The notes under the pieces were generated by a model. The model searched no databases. It was not told the origin of the DNA and saw only the letters and a list, made by a program, of their open reading frames with translations. 64,000 nt of DNA, taken from assembly GCF_030264295.1 (NCBI RefSeq), contig NZ_CP127173.1, positions 2,611,501 through 2,675,500 on the forward strand. The letters are read 5' to 3'. The stretch is from Amycolatopsis nalaikhensis. GTDB taxonomy: Bacteria; Actinomycetota; Actinomycetes; Mycobacteriales; Pseudonocardiaceae. Made by a program: the position numbers and the translations under genes. Each line of letters opens with the position of its first letter. Position 1 is the first letter of the stretch. Positions 53,781 to 62,451 of this stretch are shown piece after piece.

Positions 53781-53826
53781 CTGTCCACAGGAGTTGTCCA
53801 CAGGTATGCACAGCTGTGGACAACTC
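53781..53826. promoter_or_regulatory. Cluster of DnaA-box-like sequences in a stem-loop
   Basis: CTGTCCACA (53781-53789), TTGTCCACA (53794-53802) and TGTGGACAA (53815-53823, inverted) match the actinobacterial DnaA box TTGTCCACA with one, zero and zero mismatches. The last two lie in 13-base perfect arms (53791-53803 and 53814-53826), so the element could equally be the terminator of the TetR gene, whose stop is at 53778-53780. Confidence 0.55.
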
Positions 53827-54184
53827 CGGTTTTGGGGCTGGGTTGTCGGTGGGCGCCGATAGACTGGAAGCGGGGGTTCCCCCAGGGAAGGGCGGGCTGC
53901 GCGCGCGGTGGCCGATGTGCTGGACCGGGACCGCGCCAGAGATCCACTCGCGCTGCGGATTGCCCAGGTCGGCCGCCGCAAACTCGCCGCGATCGGCAAA
54001 GTTCCCGCGCCCCGCATGGGTGAGCAGACCGCGCCGTCCCCGGCACCGCAGCCGCTGACGCCGTCCTCCGCAATTGCAGCAGGGTCGTCCGGCATCGGCC
54101 TCCCACTGCCGCCGCCCGCAACGGCACCCACTACCGCTCCCGATGTGGCTTGCATCCACAGGGCCATGGGACGGAGGCCGTACG
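53827..54184. other. Mostly non-coding region with a degenerate copy of a gene start
   Basis: No supported gene is present. The 31 bases from 53906 (GGTGGCCGATGTGCTGGACC...) match the start region of the next gene (from 54184) at about 27 positions, so this is a partial duplicate of that start. A frame from 53908 continues for 127 codons but drifts into low-complexity Pro/Ala/Arg sequence and overlaps the real gene. It is treated as a remnant. Confidence 0.45.
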
Positions 54185-54448
54185 GTGGCCGATGTGCCGG
54201 ACGAAGACCGCGCCGGGCAATTCCAGCCGGGCGATATCTACGAAGACTGCTCGTTCCACCCCGTCCTCTGCACCTACATCGACGACGGTGACGAGATCGG
54301 TGGCATCTCCCTGATCGACGCCAGCTACCCGCGGGCTTGCTCGCTCAGCGGGTGCGCGGTCGTCAAGCTCTCGATCGACGACGTGATCGCCGCGCGGGCC
54401 GACTGGCCTGCCTACCTCGCTCGGCGCAAGGCGCACGAAGGCCTCTAG
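54185..54448 (+). CDS. Small hypothetical protein
   Basis: 87 residues from GTG 54185. Acidic, with motifs FQPGDIYEDCSFHPVLCTYID, GISLIDASYPRACSLSGC and VVKLSIDDVIAAR. Four Cys are present (two in CSFHPVLC, two in CSLSGC), so a metal or disulphide role is possible. The C-terminus is helical (RADWPAYLARRKAHEGL). I do not recognise the family. It converges on the aldolase gene with a two-base gap. Confidence 0.7.
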   Translation: MADVPDEDRAGQFQPGDIYEDCSFHPVLCTYIDDGDEIGGISLIDASYPRACSLSGCAVVKLSIDDVIAARADWPAYLARRKAHEGL

Positions 54449-54450
54449 CG

Positions 54451-55635
54451 TCAGCCGAAGTTCTGGTGCTCCCCGCGGTAGGTGGGCACTGTTCGCTCCA
54501 CCTGGTCGCCCTGCACGAGGTGGTAGTGCGTGAACCGCTCCGCCAGCTCGCCCGCCTTCGCGTGGCGCAGCCACACCCGGTCGCCGAGCTTCAGGTTTCG
54601 GGCCGCTCGGCCCGTCACCGGCGTCTGGACCTCGCCCGCGCCCTCGAAACCCAGCAACTTCAGGCCCTGAGGCAGGTAAGGCTGCGGCACACGGGAAGCA
54701 CCCGCCGGGCCGGAAGCGATGTAGCCGCCGGAAAAGAGCGTTGCGATGTTGCGCGTCGGACGGCGGACCACCGGCAACGCGAACAACGCCGCCGGGCGGG
54801 GCTTGAAGCGCGTGTACCCGTCGAACAGCGTGGGGCCGATCAGGCCCGAGCCCGCCGCGATCTCCGTGACCACCGCGTCCGCGCCCGTCGACTCGATGCT
54901 TCCCGTGCCGCCGCCGTTCACGAACTCCAGCGGCGTCACCTCCTGGACCGCTCGGACCGCTTCGCCGCGACGGCGGTTCAGCTCGGCCGCCGAACGGCGT
55001 TGCATCCAGCCCACCACCAGGCGGTTCAGGCGCGCTCCCGCCGCGTCGCCCAAGCCCGCGATCTGGCCCTCGTACGCCATCACGCCCACCAGGCGGAAGC
55101 CCGGGCGGGAGACGATCTTGCGCGCGAACGCCGCCGCCTGCTTCGGGGTGAACACCGGGGACCTGCGCGTGCCGACGTGGACTCCCGGCAGCGGGCGCCA
55201 CGACGCGTCCAGCTCCAGGCACACCCGGATCTCCGGGTGGTTGTGGCCCAGCGCCGCGTCGACCAGGTCCAGGTGCTCGGGCGAGTCGACCATGATCGCG
55301 ATCGACGCGCGGGCCTCGTCCGACGCCGCCAGGCGGCGGAGGGCCTCGTGGTCGGCCGTCGGGTAGGCGACAACGATGTCGTCCGTTGTGCCCTGCTCGA
55401 CGTGCCAGACCGCCTCCGCCAGCGAGTAGCACATCAAGCCCTCGAAGCCCGGCATCGCGAGCACCCGCTCCAGCAGCGCCCGGCAGCGCACCGACTTGCT
55501 GACCACCCGGATCGGCTTGCCCGCGGCTCGGCGCCGGAGGTCTTCGGCGTTCGCGTCGAACGCCGCCAAGTCGACCACGGCCAAGGGCGGATCGAGGTCC
55601 TTGGTCGCCAAGTCGTACACCGTCGCACTGGTCAC
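54451..55635 (-). CDS. PLP-dependent amino acid deaminase/aldolase (alanine-racemase fold)
   Basis: 394 residues. An alanine-racemase-type N-terminal barrel of the D-threonine-aldolase group: PLAVVDLAAFDANAEDL, the PLP-binding Lys in VVSKSVRC, and the MAYEGQIAG strand. FVNGGGTGSI has the phosphate-binding glycines. The C-terminal beta domain includes the metal-type GDRVWLRHAKAGE. It would act on a D-hydroxy-amino acid or related compound. It is divergent from the lactone oxidase gene, a pairing common in actinobacteria, and the two share the promoter region 55636-55721. Confidence 0.85.
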   Translation of the reverse strand: MTSATVYDLATKDLDPPLAVVDLAAFDANAEDLRRRAAGKPIRVVSKSVRCRALLERVLAMPGFEGLMCYSLAEAVWHVEQGTTDDIVVAYPTADHEALRRLAASDEARASIAIMVDSPEHLDLVDAALGHNHPEIRVCLELDASWRPLPGVHVGTRRSPVFTPKQAAAFARKIVSRPGFRLVGVMAYEGQIAGLGDAAGARLNRLVVGWMQRRSAAELNRRRGEAVRAVQEVTPLEFVNGGGTGSIESTGADAVVTEIAAGSGLIGPTLFDGYTRFKPRPAALFALPVVRRPTRNIATLFSGGYIASGPAGASRVPQPYLPQGLKLLGFEGAGEVQTPVTGRAARNLKLGDRVWLRHAKAGELAERFTHYHLVQGDQVERTVPTYRGEHQNFG

Positions 55636-55721
55636 GAGGTCTAAAGTACGACACGAAGGCTTGAAACGCGAATACTATTCACTTACTGTTTCGGGCACTC
55701 GACGGAATGAAGGGTGCGCGC

Positions 55722-57017
55722 ATGACCCGGTGGACCAACTGGGCGGGCACGGCGTCCGCCTCGCCGCAGCACGTTCACCAACCCCGCAGCGCGGCGGAGA
55801 TCGCGGCGGCCGTCGAAGGCGTCGCCGCCGCCGGGCGGACCCTGCGGCCTTGGGGCAGCGGGCATTCCTTTACGGCCATCGCCGCCGCCGACTCCGATGC
55901 GCTCGACCTGCGGCACTGGACCGGCATCGAGCAGGCCGACCTCGAAACCGGGCTCGTCACCATCCGCTCGGGCACGACGATCCGGCAGCTCAACGCCGCT
56001 CTCGATGCGCTCGGGCTGGCCATGACCAACCTCGGTGACATCGACGCACAGACCATCGCCGGCGCGATTTCCACCGGCACCCACGGCACCGGCGCGAAGC
56101 TCGGCGGCATCGCCACGCAGATCGCCGCGCTCGAGCTCGTCCTGGCCGACGGCTCGGTCGTCACCTGCTCGGCCGACAAACGTCCCGACCTCTTCGCCGC
56201 CGCTCGCGTCGGCCTCGGCGCGCTCGGCGTCATCACGACCGTGACGCTGCGGTGCGAGCCCTCGTTCGTCCTGCGCGCGCAGGAACGGCCGGAGCCGCTG
56301 GAGCAGGTGCTCGAGGGCTTCCACGACTTCGCCGACGAGAACGAGCACTTCGAGTTCTACTGGTTCCCCTACGGCAAGAACGCCCTGGTCAAGCGCAACA
56401 ACCGGTGCGATACCGCGCAGCCGTTGAGCAAGGTCCGCGAGTTCGTGGACTACCAGATCATGGAGAACGTCGCCTTCGGCGGGCTCTGCCGGACCGGCCG
56501 CCTGATGCCGCGGCTCGTGCCGTCGCTCGGCAGCTTCGCGTCGAACGTCCTGAGCGCGCGTGAGTACAGCGACGTCTCGCACCGCGTCTTCGTCACGGCG
56601 CGCAATGTCCGCTTCACCGAAACGGAATACGCTGTTCCACGTGAATCAGTGCTCGACGTGCTCGCCGAACTACGCGCCGTGGTGCCGAAGCTGAAGGACC
56701 CGGTGATGTTCCCGGTCGAGGTCCGCGTCGCCGCGGCCGACGACATCTGGCTGTCGACCGCGCAGGGGCGCGACTCCGCCTACATCGCCATCCACCAGTT
56801 CGTCGGCATGCCCTACCGCGAGTACTTCGGCGCGTTCGAGAAGATCGCCGGCGCCGTCGGCGGCCGCCCGCACTGGGGCAAGATGCACGACCTCGACGCC
56901 GGCGTCCTCCGCTCCCGCTACCCGCACTTCGACGACTTCCTGCGCGTGCGCAAGGAAACCGACCCCAACGGCGTCTTCAGCAACACCTACCTGGACCGGG
57001 TGCTCGGCCCGGCTTAG
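55722..57017 (+). CDS. D-arabinono-1,4-lactone oxidase family FAD enzyme
   Basis: 431 residues. The FAD_binding_4 domain (about 10-180) has RPWGSGHSFTAIAAADS, where the His is the covalent flavin site in aldonolactone oxidases, and GAISTGTHGTG. The C-terminal ALO domain has FEFYWFPYGKNALVK and ends PHWGKMHDLDAG, RYPHFDDFLRVRKETDPNGVF. It oxidises a sugar lactone to an ascorbate-like product using oxygen. ATG 55722 is preferred (AAGGG eight bases before), and ATG 55707 is also possible. The stop overlaps the convergent PRPP synthetase gene by four bases. Confidence 0.92.
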   Translation: MTRWTNWAGTASASPQHVHQPRSAAEIAAAVEGVAAAGRTLRPWGSGHSFTAIAAADSDALDLRHWTGIEQADLETGLVTIRSGTTIRQLNAALDALGLAMTNLGDIDAQTIAGAISTGTHGTGAKLGGIATQIAALELVLADGSVVTCSADKRPDLFAAARVGLGALGVITTVTLRCEPSFVLRAQERPEPLEQVLEGFHDFADENEHFEFYWFPYGKNALVKRNNRCDTAQPLSKVREFVDYQIMENVAFGGLCRTGRLMPRLVPSLGSFASNVLSAREYSDVSHRVFVTARNVRFTETEYAVPRESVLDVLAELRAVVPKLKDPVMFPVEVRVAAADDIWLSTAQGRDSAYIAIHQFVGMPYREYFGAFEKIAGAVGGRPHWGKMHDLDAGVLRSRYPHFDDFLRVRKETDPNGVFSNTYLDRVLGPA

Positions 57018-57964
57018 AACAGCGCGGACACCGATTCGCCGTTGTGGATCCGGCGGATCGCTTCGGCCAGCGCCGGCGCGATCGACAGGATCTTCAGCTT
57101 CTCCGTGCGCTCTTCTTCCGGCACCGGCACGGTGTTCGTGCAGACGATCTCGAGCACCTCGGGACGGCTGCCGATGCGCTCGATGGCCTTCGCCGCGAAC
57201 AGCCCGTGCGTGCACGCGACGCGGATCGAGCGCGGCTTCAGCTCAGCCAGCCTGTCCAGCAGCTCCAGCACCGTGCTGCCCTTGGCGATCTCGTCGTCGA
57301 GGACGATCACGTCGCGGCCGGTGATCTCGCCGATCACCGAGGTGATCTGGACGCGGTCGTCGGGGAAGCGTTCCTTCGCCCCGGCCGCGACCTGGACGCC
57401 GAGCAGGCGCGCGAAGTGCGACGCCTCCTTCGCGTTGCCCAGATCCGGCGAGACGACGGTCGCGCGCGAAAGGTCGTACTGCCGGAAGTGCTTGGCCAGC
57501 TCCTGCAGGGCGTGCAGGTGGTCGACCGGGACGCTGAAGAAGCCGTGGACCTGCGGCGAGTGCAGCGTCATCGCGAGCACGCGGCTCGCGCCCGCGGTCA
57601 CCAGCAGGTCGGCGACCAGGCGGCCGCCGAGGGAGATGCGCGGCGCGTCCTTCTTGTCCGAGCGCGCGTACGAGTAGTGCGGCATCACGGCGGTGATCCG
57701 CGACGCCGAAGCGCCGCGCGCCGCGTCGAGCATCAGGAGCAGCTCGACGAGGTGTTCCTGCACCGGCTTGACCAGCGGCTGGATGATGAAGACGTCTCGC
57801 TCGCGGCAGTTGGCCTGCAGCTGCACCTCGAGGCAGTCGTTGGCGAACCGCCGGATCTCGGCCGGCTGCAGCGGGACGCCGAGGTGCTCGCAGATCTCTT
57901 CGGCCAGCTCGGGGTGGGCACTGCCGCTGAAGACGGCGATTTCTCTGGAAGCTTGAGTGATCAC
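57014..57964 (-). CDS. Ribose-phosphate pyrophosphokinase-like protein (divergent paralogue)
   Basis: 316 residues with the two-domain PRPP-synthetase fold: VFSGSAHPELAEEI, RFANDCLEV, DVFIIQPL, YARSDKKDAPR and LHSPQVHGFF. The PRPP-binding loop reads VLDDEIAKGSTVL. The usual TGGT is replaced by KGST, and the DLHAGQIQGFF-type stretch begins TLH. Activity may differ from housekeeping Prs, for example in cofactor or regulation. It overlaps the SDR-like gene start by ATGA, so it is the second gene of a pair. A canonical prs should exist elsewhere in the genome. Confidence 0.85.
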   Translation of the reverse strand: MITQASREIAVFSGSAHPELAEEICEHLGVPLQPAEIRRFANDCLEVQLQANCRERDVFIIQPLVKPVQEHLVELLLMLDAARGASASRITAVMPHYSYARSDKKDAPRISLGGRLVADLLVTAGASRVLAMTLHSPQVHGFFSVPVDHLHALQELAKHFRQYDLSRATVVSPDLGNAKEASHFARLLGVQVAAGAKERFPDDRVQITSVIGEITGRDVIVLDDEIAKGSTVLELLDRLAELKPRSIRVACTHGLFAAKAIERIGSRPEVLEIVCTNTVPVPEEERTEKLKILSIAPALAEAIRRIHNGESVSALF

Positions 57965-58611
57965 AGCGCGGAGATCGCTTCGCCGATGGCGGCCTCACCG
58001 GAGATCAGCTCCAGGGTGCGGCGGCTCGAAGCGGGCGTCTCGAGCAGGCCGACGAGCACGGCGGCGACGTCGTCACGTGGGACGGGGCCGCGGCCGGTCT
58101 TCTCGGCCAGCAGGACCAGGCCGGTGCCGGGGTCGTCGGTCAGCTGCCCCGGCCGGAGGATCGTCCAGTCGAGGTCGCGGGCCTTGAGGTCGTCTTCGGC
58201 CGCGCGCTTGGCACGCAGGTAGGCGCGGAACTCCTCGGTGACGTCGGGGTTCTCCGGGTTGTCGGCGCCCATGGACCCGACCTGGACGTGCCGCCGGACA
58301 CCGGCGCGCTCGGCCGCTTCGGCGAAGAGCGCCGCCGCGCCTCGGTCCACAGTGTCCTTGCGGGCGGTGCCGCTGCCCGGGCCCGCGCCGGCGGAGAACA
58401 CCGCGGCGTCCGCGCCCTTCAGGACGTCGGCGACGGCGTCCACATCGGAGTTCTCCAGGTCCAGCACCACGGCCTGGGCGCCGGCGGCTTCGAGGTCCGC
58501 CGCGTGGGCGGGGTTCCGGATGATGCCTACCGCTTCATCACCGCGCGCGGCGAGCAGCCGCTCCAGCCGCAGCGCGATCTGACCGTGTCCACCAGCAATG
58601 ACGACTCGCAT
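57961..58611 (-). CDS. NAD(P)-binding SDR-like protein (atypical, NmrA/YwnB type)
   Basis: 216 residues. The N-terminal Rossmann motif is VVIAGGHGQIALRLERLL (GGxGxIG-like, with the third Gly replaced by Ala). It also has VLDLENSD, VFSAGAGPG, VQVGSMGAD and TILRPGQLTDDPG, which is the atypical SDR pattern of NAD(P)H-binding regulators or reductases. The catalytic Tyr-xxx-Lys reads YLRAK. It is coupled to the PRPP synthetase-like gene. The substrate is unknown. Confidence 0.88.
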   Translation of the reverse strand: MRVVIAGGHGQIALRLERLLAARGDEAVGIIRNPAHAADLEAAGAQAVVLDLENSDVDAVADVLKGADAAVFSAGAGPGSGTARKDTVDRGAAALFAEAAERAGVRRHVQVGSMGADNPENPDVTEEFRAYLRAKRAAEDDLKARDLDWTILRPGQLTDDPGTGLVLLAEKTGRGPVPRDDVAAVLVGLLETPASSRRTLELISGEAAIGEAISAL

Positions 58612-58621
58612 GGAGCCGACC

Positions 58622-59272
58622 TTAGTGCGAAGCGGGTGCCTCTGCGGTGCGCAGGAGGTGGTCGTAGACCAGCTCGTTGACCAGGCGGGAAACCGGGTCC
58701 TCGGCGAGCACGACGCGCTCGGTGCGGCCCTCGAGGTCGAGGTCGACGACGGCGTTCGGGTCGGCCGTCACGACGGCGAGGCCGTACGCGCGGGCCCGCG
58801 GGAGGCAGTTGCCGACGTAGTCCTCGGTGAGGACGGTCGGCGACGGGAGCACCATCGCGGCCTCGCCGTAGCGGGCGAACGGAACCGCGGAGGCCATCGC
58901 GGTGCGCCAGTGGCGCGCGACGGCCAGGACGCCGACGATCTCGGCGGCCGGGGCGGGGGCGGTTCCGGCCAGCTCCGGCCAGGTCCAGGTGTCGACGGTG
59001 GCGCGGTCGGCCACCGGGCCGGCACCCATCGCGATGCGTTCGGCGTGCACGTCGGTGCGGAGCTTGGCGACCACGCAGACCTTGCGGCCCAGGATCGTGA
59101 TCTCAGGCAGGACTACGCCGTTCCAGCCCAGCTGGGCCGCGGCGGCGGTGGCGAGTTCGTCGACGCCCGCGGGGAGCTCGATCGGCGGCACCACGCGGCT
59201 CGGCATCGACCGGCTGCGCTTCGCGCCACCGGCGACCGTCGAGCGCTCGGTGTTCTGAGGTGTAGCCGCCAC
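58622..59272 (-). CDS. Conserved hypothetical protein
   Basis: 216 residues from GTG 59272, which has AAGGAGG nine bases upstream. Mixed alpha/beta with PPIELPAGVDELATAAAAQLGWNG, VLPEITILGRKVCVVAKLR, and a Pro/Ala insert near TWPELAGTAPAPAAE. The C-terminal DLDLEGRTERVVLAEDPVSRLVNELVYDHLL is well ordered. I do not recognise the family. It lies ten bases before the SDR-like gene and probably leads that operon. Confidence 0.72.
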   Translation of the reverse strand: MAATPQNTERSTVAGGAKRSRSMPSRVVPPIELPAGVDELATAAAAQLGWNGVVLPEITILGRKVCVVAKLRTDVHAERIAMGAGPVADRATVDTWTWPELAGTAPAPAAEIVGVLAVARHWRTAMASAVPFARYGEAAMVLPSPTVLTEDYVGNCLPRARAYGLAVVTADPNAVVDLDLEGRTERVVLAEDPVSRLVNELVYDHLLRTAEAPASH

Positions 59273-59693
59273 GAGTCCGCCTCCTTCAAACCTGCACTGC
59301 ACCGTGACCGGGGAAAACCGGCACATGACTTGTCTAACAGCGCGGCGGCGCGGAGTCGCCGGGTAGTGCGAGTGGCTGCGATCGGCGGCGCCCAGCGGTC
59401 GATGACCGGTCGGTAGGCGGTCATCCGACTTCGGTCGAACGGTGCGGCCAACCGAGTGAGAGCGAGGTGAGTGGCATTACCGTCCGCCCGCGGCCGACTA
59501 CCCGCGGCAGGATCGGATCCCTCGCCTCGACTAGCCCATTCGGCGCAACCCCGGGAAAATCCACAGTGGACGTGGGCCGCTGAGCTGCGGTTGTCCGCCG
59601 TCACCCACACGGCGGTGAGCTACGCCGCAGCGGTGACGCGGCCCCGCGACTAAAGTTACCGATCAGTCACTTAGTCGTCGCCGTGGAGGACCT
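59273..59693. promoter_or_regulatory. 421-base divergent promoter region
   Basis: No gene is supported here. Next to the malyl-CoA-lyase-like gene, GACTAAAGT (59649-59657) and ACTTAGTC (59669-59676) form an imperfect inverted repeat around TTACCGATCAG, followed by GGAGGACCT and the ATG at 59694. This is a plausible operator/promoter. Another palindrome-like TGACCGGTCGG lies near 59402. Confidence 0.4.
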
Positions 59694-60764
59694 ATGCGCT
59701 CCCCGAAGGACTTCTTCGCCCCGCTCGCCCTGGGCGCGCCCGCTCCCGTGCGGGAGATCCCGGTGACGCCGTCCCGGATGATCCACTTCTTCGACCCCGG
59801 CAACGAGAAGATGGCCGCGAAGGTGCCGGACATCGCGAAGAAGGTCGACGTCCTGCTCGGCAACCTCGAGGACGCCGTCCGGGCCGACCGCAAGGAGGCC
59901 GCGCGCGCCGGGCTCGTCGCGATCGCCAAGGCGAACGACTTCGGCAAGACGCAGCTGTGGACGCGCGTCAACAGCCTCGACTCGCCGTGGGTGCTCGACG
60001 ACCTGATCACCCTGGTCACCGAGATCGGCGACAAGCTCGACGTGATCATGGTGCCGAAGGTCGAGGGCGCGCAGGACATCCACTACGTCGACCGGCTGCT
60101 GGCCCAGCTCGAAGCGCGCGCGGGCCTGACGAAGCCGTTGCTGGTGCACGCGATCCTCGAGACGGCGAGCGGTGTGGCCAATGTGGAGGAGATCGCCGGC
60201 GCGAGCCCGCGCATGCAGGGCATCTCGCTCGGCCCGGCCGACCTGGCCGCGAGCCGCCGGATGAAGACGACCCGCGTCGGCGGCGGCCACCCCGGCTACC
60301 TGGTGCGGACCGACCCGGTCGGCGACGACCTCACCGAAGGCCGGACGACCTATCAGCAGGACCTGTGGCACTACACGGTCGCGCGGATGGTCGACGCCTG
60401 CGCGATGCACGGGATCCTGCCGTACTACGGGCCGTTCGGGGACATCCGCGACGTCGTCGCGTGCGAGGACCAGTTCCGCAACGCGTTCCTGCTCGGCTGC
60501 GTCGGCGCGTGGAGCCTGCACCCGGTGCAGATCGACATCGCGAAGAAGGTGTTCTCGCCTTCGCCGTCCGATGTGGCCTGGGCGCGCCGGGTGATCGCCG
60601 AGATGGGCGACGGCACGGGCGCGGTGATGATCGACGGGAAGATGCAGGACGACGCGTCGGTGAAGCAGTGCCGCGTGGTCGCCGAACTGGCCGACGCCCT
60701 CGCGGCGGACGACCCCGAACTCGCGGCCGCCTACGACGCCGCCACCAAGGAGGCCCTCGGATGA
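59694..60764 (+). CDS. HpcH/HpaI-family malyl-CoA lyase-like enzyme
   Basis: 356 residues. TIM-barrel CitE/HpcH family with the metal/acyl-binding [51 protein letters not shown] (catalytic Glu) and [11 protein letters not shown]. The length and LGPADLA form fit L-malyl-CoA/beta-methylmalyl-CoA lyases of the ethylmalonyl-CoA pathway or related C2 metabolism. It would cleave malyl-CoA-type thioesters into glyoxylate and an acyl-CoA. It is coupled to the following relative by ATGA. GGAGG sits eight bases before the start. Confidence 0.88.
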   Translation: MRSPKDFFAPLALGAPAPVREIPVTPSRMIHFFDPGNEKMAAKVPDIAKKVDVLLGNLEDAVRADRKEAARAGLVAIAKANDFGKTQLWTRVNSLDSPWVLDDLITLVTEIGDKLDVIMVPKVEGAQDIHYVDRLLAQLEARAGLTKPLLVHAILETASGVANVEEIAGASPRMQGISLGPADLAASRRMKTTRVGGGHPGYLVRTDPVGDDLTEGRTTYQQDLWHYTVARMVDACAMHGILPYYGPFGDIRDVVACEDQFRNAFLLGCVGAWSLHPVQIDIAKKVFSPSPSDVAWARRVIAEMGDGTGAVMIDGKMQDDASVKQCRVVAELADALAADDPELAAAYDAATKEALG

Positions 60765-61624
60765 CCGAGCTGAAGCCGAGACGCTCTGTTCTCTACATGC
60801 CCGGCGCGAACGAACGCGCGTTGGAGAAGGCCAAGACCATCCCGGCGGACGCGCTGATCCTCGACCTCGAGGACGCCGTCGCTCCCGATGCGAAGGAAGC
60901 CGCGCGGGAACGCGTCTGCGCGGCTGCTTCTTCGGGCGACTACGGCTCGCGGGAAGTGACCATCCGGGTCAACGGCCTGGACACCGAGTGGCACGACGCC
61001 GACCTGCGCGCCGCGGCGTCGGCGGGCCCGGCCGCGGTGGTCGTGCCGAAGGTGAACTCGGCGGCCGAGGTGCACAACATCGAGCGCGCGCTCGAACTCG
61101 GCGGCGCCCCGGACCACACGAAGATCTGGGCGATGGTCGAGACGCCGGTCGCGATGCTGCACGCCGAGGAGATCGCGGCGGCGTCCGAGCGGCTGACCGT
61201 GCTGGTGATGGGCACGAACGACCTGGCCAAGGAACTGCACGCGGAGTTCGTCCCGGGCCGCGGGCCGCTGCTGGGCGGGCTTTCCCTGTGCCTGCTGGCC
61301 GCGCGCGCGACCGGCAAGGCGATCCTCGACGGCGTCTACAACGACGTGAAGGACCTCGAGGGCTTCGAGGCCGAGTGCGAGCAGGGACGGCAGTACGGCT
61401 TCGACGGGAAGACGCTGATCCACCCGGCGCAGGTCGAGCCGTGCAACCGGATCTTCGCGCCGTCCGAGGAAGAGATCGACCGCTCGCGGCGGATCATCGA
61501 GGCCTTCGAGGAAGCGCAGAAGGAAGGCCGCGGCGTGGTCACGGTGGACGGTCGCATGATCGAGAACCTGCACGTCGACAACGCGCGGCGCGTGCTGGCG
61601 CTGGCCGAAGCCGTCAAGGGCTGA
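60761..61624 (+). CDS. CitE-family CoA-ester lyase / (3S)-malyl-CoA thioesterase-like
   Basis: 287 residues. [49 protein letters not shown], the catalytic Glu in [16 protein letters not shown], and [12 protein letters not shown] are typical of CitE-like proteins. [10 protein letters not shown] near the C-terminus is also conserved. In the ethylmalonyl-CoA pathway a second, shorter homologue acts as malyl-CoA thioesterase, and this gene fits that place. Other pathway genes are not in the window. Confidence 0.9.
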   Translation: MTELKPRRSVLYMPGANERALEKAKTIPADALILDLEDAVAPDAKEAARERVCAAASSGDYGSREVTIRVNGLDTEWHDADLRAAASAGPAAVVVPKVNSAAEVHNIERALELGGAPDHTKIWAMVETPVAMLHAEEIAAASERLTVLVMGTNDLAKELHAEFVPGRGPLLGGLSLCLLAARATGKAILDGVYNDVKDLEGFEAECEQGRQYGFDGKTLIHPAQVEPCNRIFAPSEEEIDRSRRIIEAFEEAQKEGRGVVTVDGRMIENLHVDNARRVLALAEAVKG

Positions 61625-61626
61625 GG

Positions 61627-62451
61627 TCACGTCGGCAGGTCGTCCGTCCACTCGGCACTGACCGCGTACGTGTCGCCGTTCGCGTTCGTGGCCGGTTTGC
61701 CGTCCGCGCCGAGGAACACCGATGAGCTGTCCACCTCGCCGGTCGCCGGGTCGACGACGAGACGGCCGCCGCCCGGGAGTTCGACCGTCCGGTCGTCGAG
61801 GGCGTGCACGCCCGGGTCCGCGGCGATCGCGCGGAACGCCGCGGCCCGGACCGCCGGGGGTGACGGCACGGTCGAGACCAGCGTGATCAGCGACTGGAGG
61901 ACCGCGGTGCCCCGCTCACTTTCCGGCAGGGTTTTCAGGCCGTTCTCCAGCCAGTTCCGGAGTGCCGACGGCTCGGTCGGGAGCGCGAGGATCTGGCTGA
62001 GCGTGACTTCGGTGCCGGTCAAGCGATAGGGCCTCGGGCGCGGCGTCGGCTCGGCCTTGCCGTGGGTGTTCGCGCCGCGGTACCACTCCTGCCCGTCGGT
62101 GGTGGTCCAGTACTCCCAGGTCTCCTTGCCCACCTTCGTCGTCGAGTGCCAGTACTTGCCGGTGCCGACCTGGGCTCGCTCGGCGACCCTGGCGGCCGCG
62201 AGGAGGACCGCCGGGCCGGTTTCGGCTGGTGCCACGGCCCGCGGAGGCGGCGGCGCCGGAGTCGCGGGCAGGGTCGCCACCACGACGGCTGCCGCGGCCG
62301 CCACCAGACCGGCGCCGACGACGAACGGGCGCGCCCGACGCCGTCGGGCGCCGAGCATCCGGTTCTGGAGGCGGTGACGGCTGCGGTCGACGACGTCCTG
62401 GGCGGGTTCGTCCGGGAGCAGGGCCGTGCGCAGCGTCTCGAGGTCAGTCAT
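61627..62451 (-). CDS. CU044_5270-type membrane protein, putative anti-sigma partner
   Basis: 274 residues: a short cytoplasmic N-terminus (LRTALLPDEPAQDVVDRSRHRLQNRM), one membrane helix (PFVVGAGLVAAAAAVVVATL) and an extracytoplasmic domain with KYWHSTTKVGKETWEYWTT and LSQILALPTEPSALRNWL. This matches the CU044_5270 family, usually encoded beside an ECF-type sigma factor. Its start overlaps the sigma gene by eight bases. It probably holds the sigma factor at the membrane until a signal arrives. That function is inferred. Confidence 0.85.
   Translation of the reverse strand: MTDLETLRTALLPDEPAQDVVDRSRHRLQNRMLGARRRRARPFVVGAGLVAAAAAVVVATLPATPAPPPPRAVAPAETGPAVLLAAARVAERAQVGTGKYWHSTTKVGKETWEYWTTTDGQEWYRGANTHGKAEPTPRPRPYRLTGTEVTLSQILALPTEPSALRNWLENGLKTLPESERGTAVLQSLITLVSTVPSPPAVRAAAFRAIAADPGVHALDDRTVELPGGGRLVVDPATGEVDSSSVFLGADGKPATNANGDTYAVSAEWTDDLPT

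Noticed and set aside
53908..54291. 127-codon frame before the small hypothetical gene
   Set aside because: Only its first 30 bases resemble a gene start (a duplicate of the next one). The rest is low-complexity and overlaps the better supported gene at 54185.
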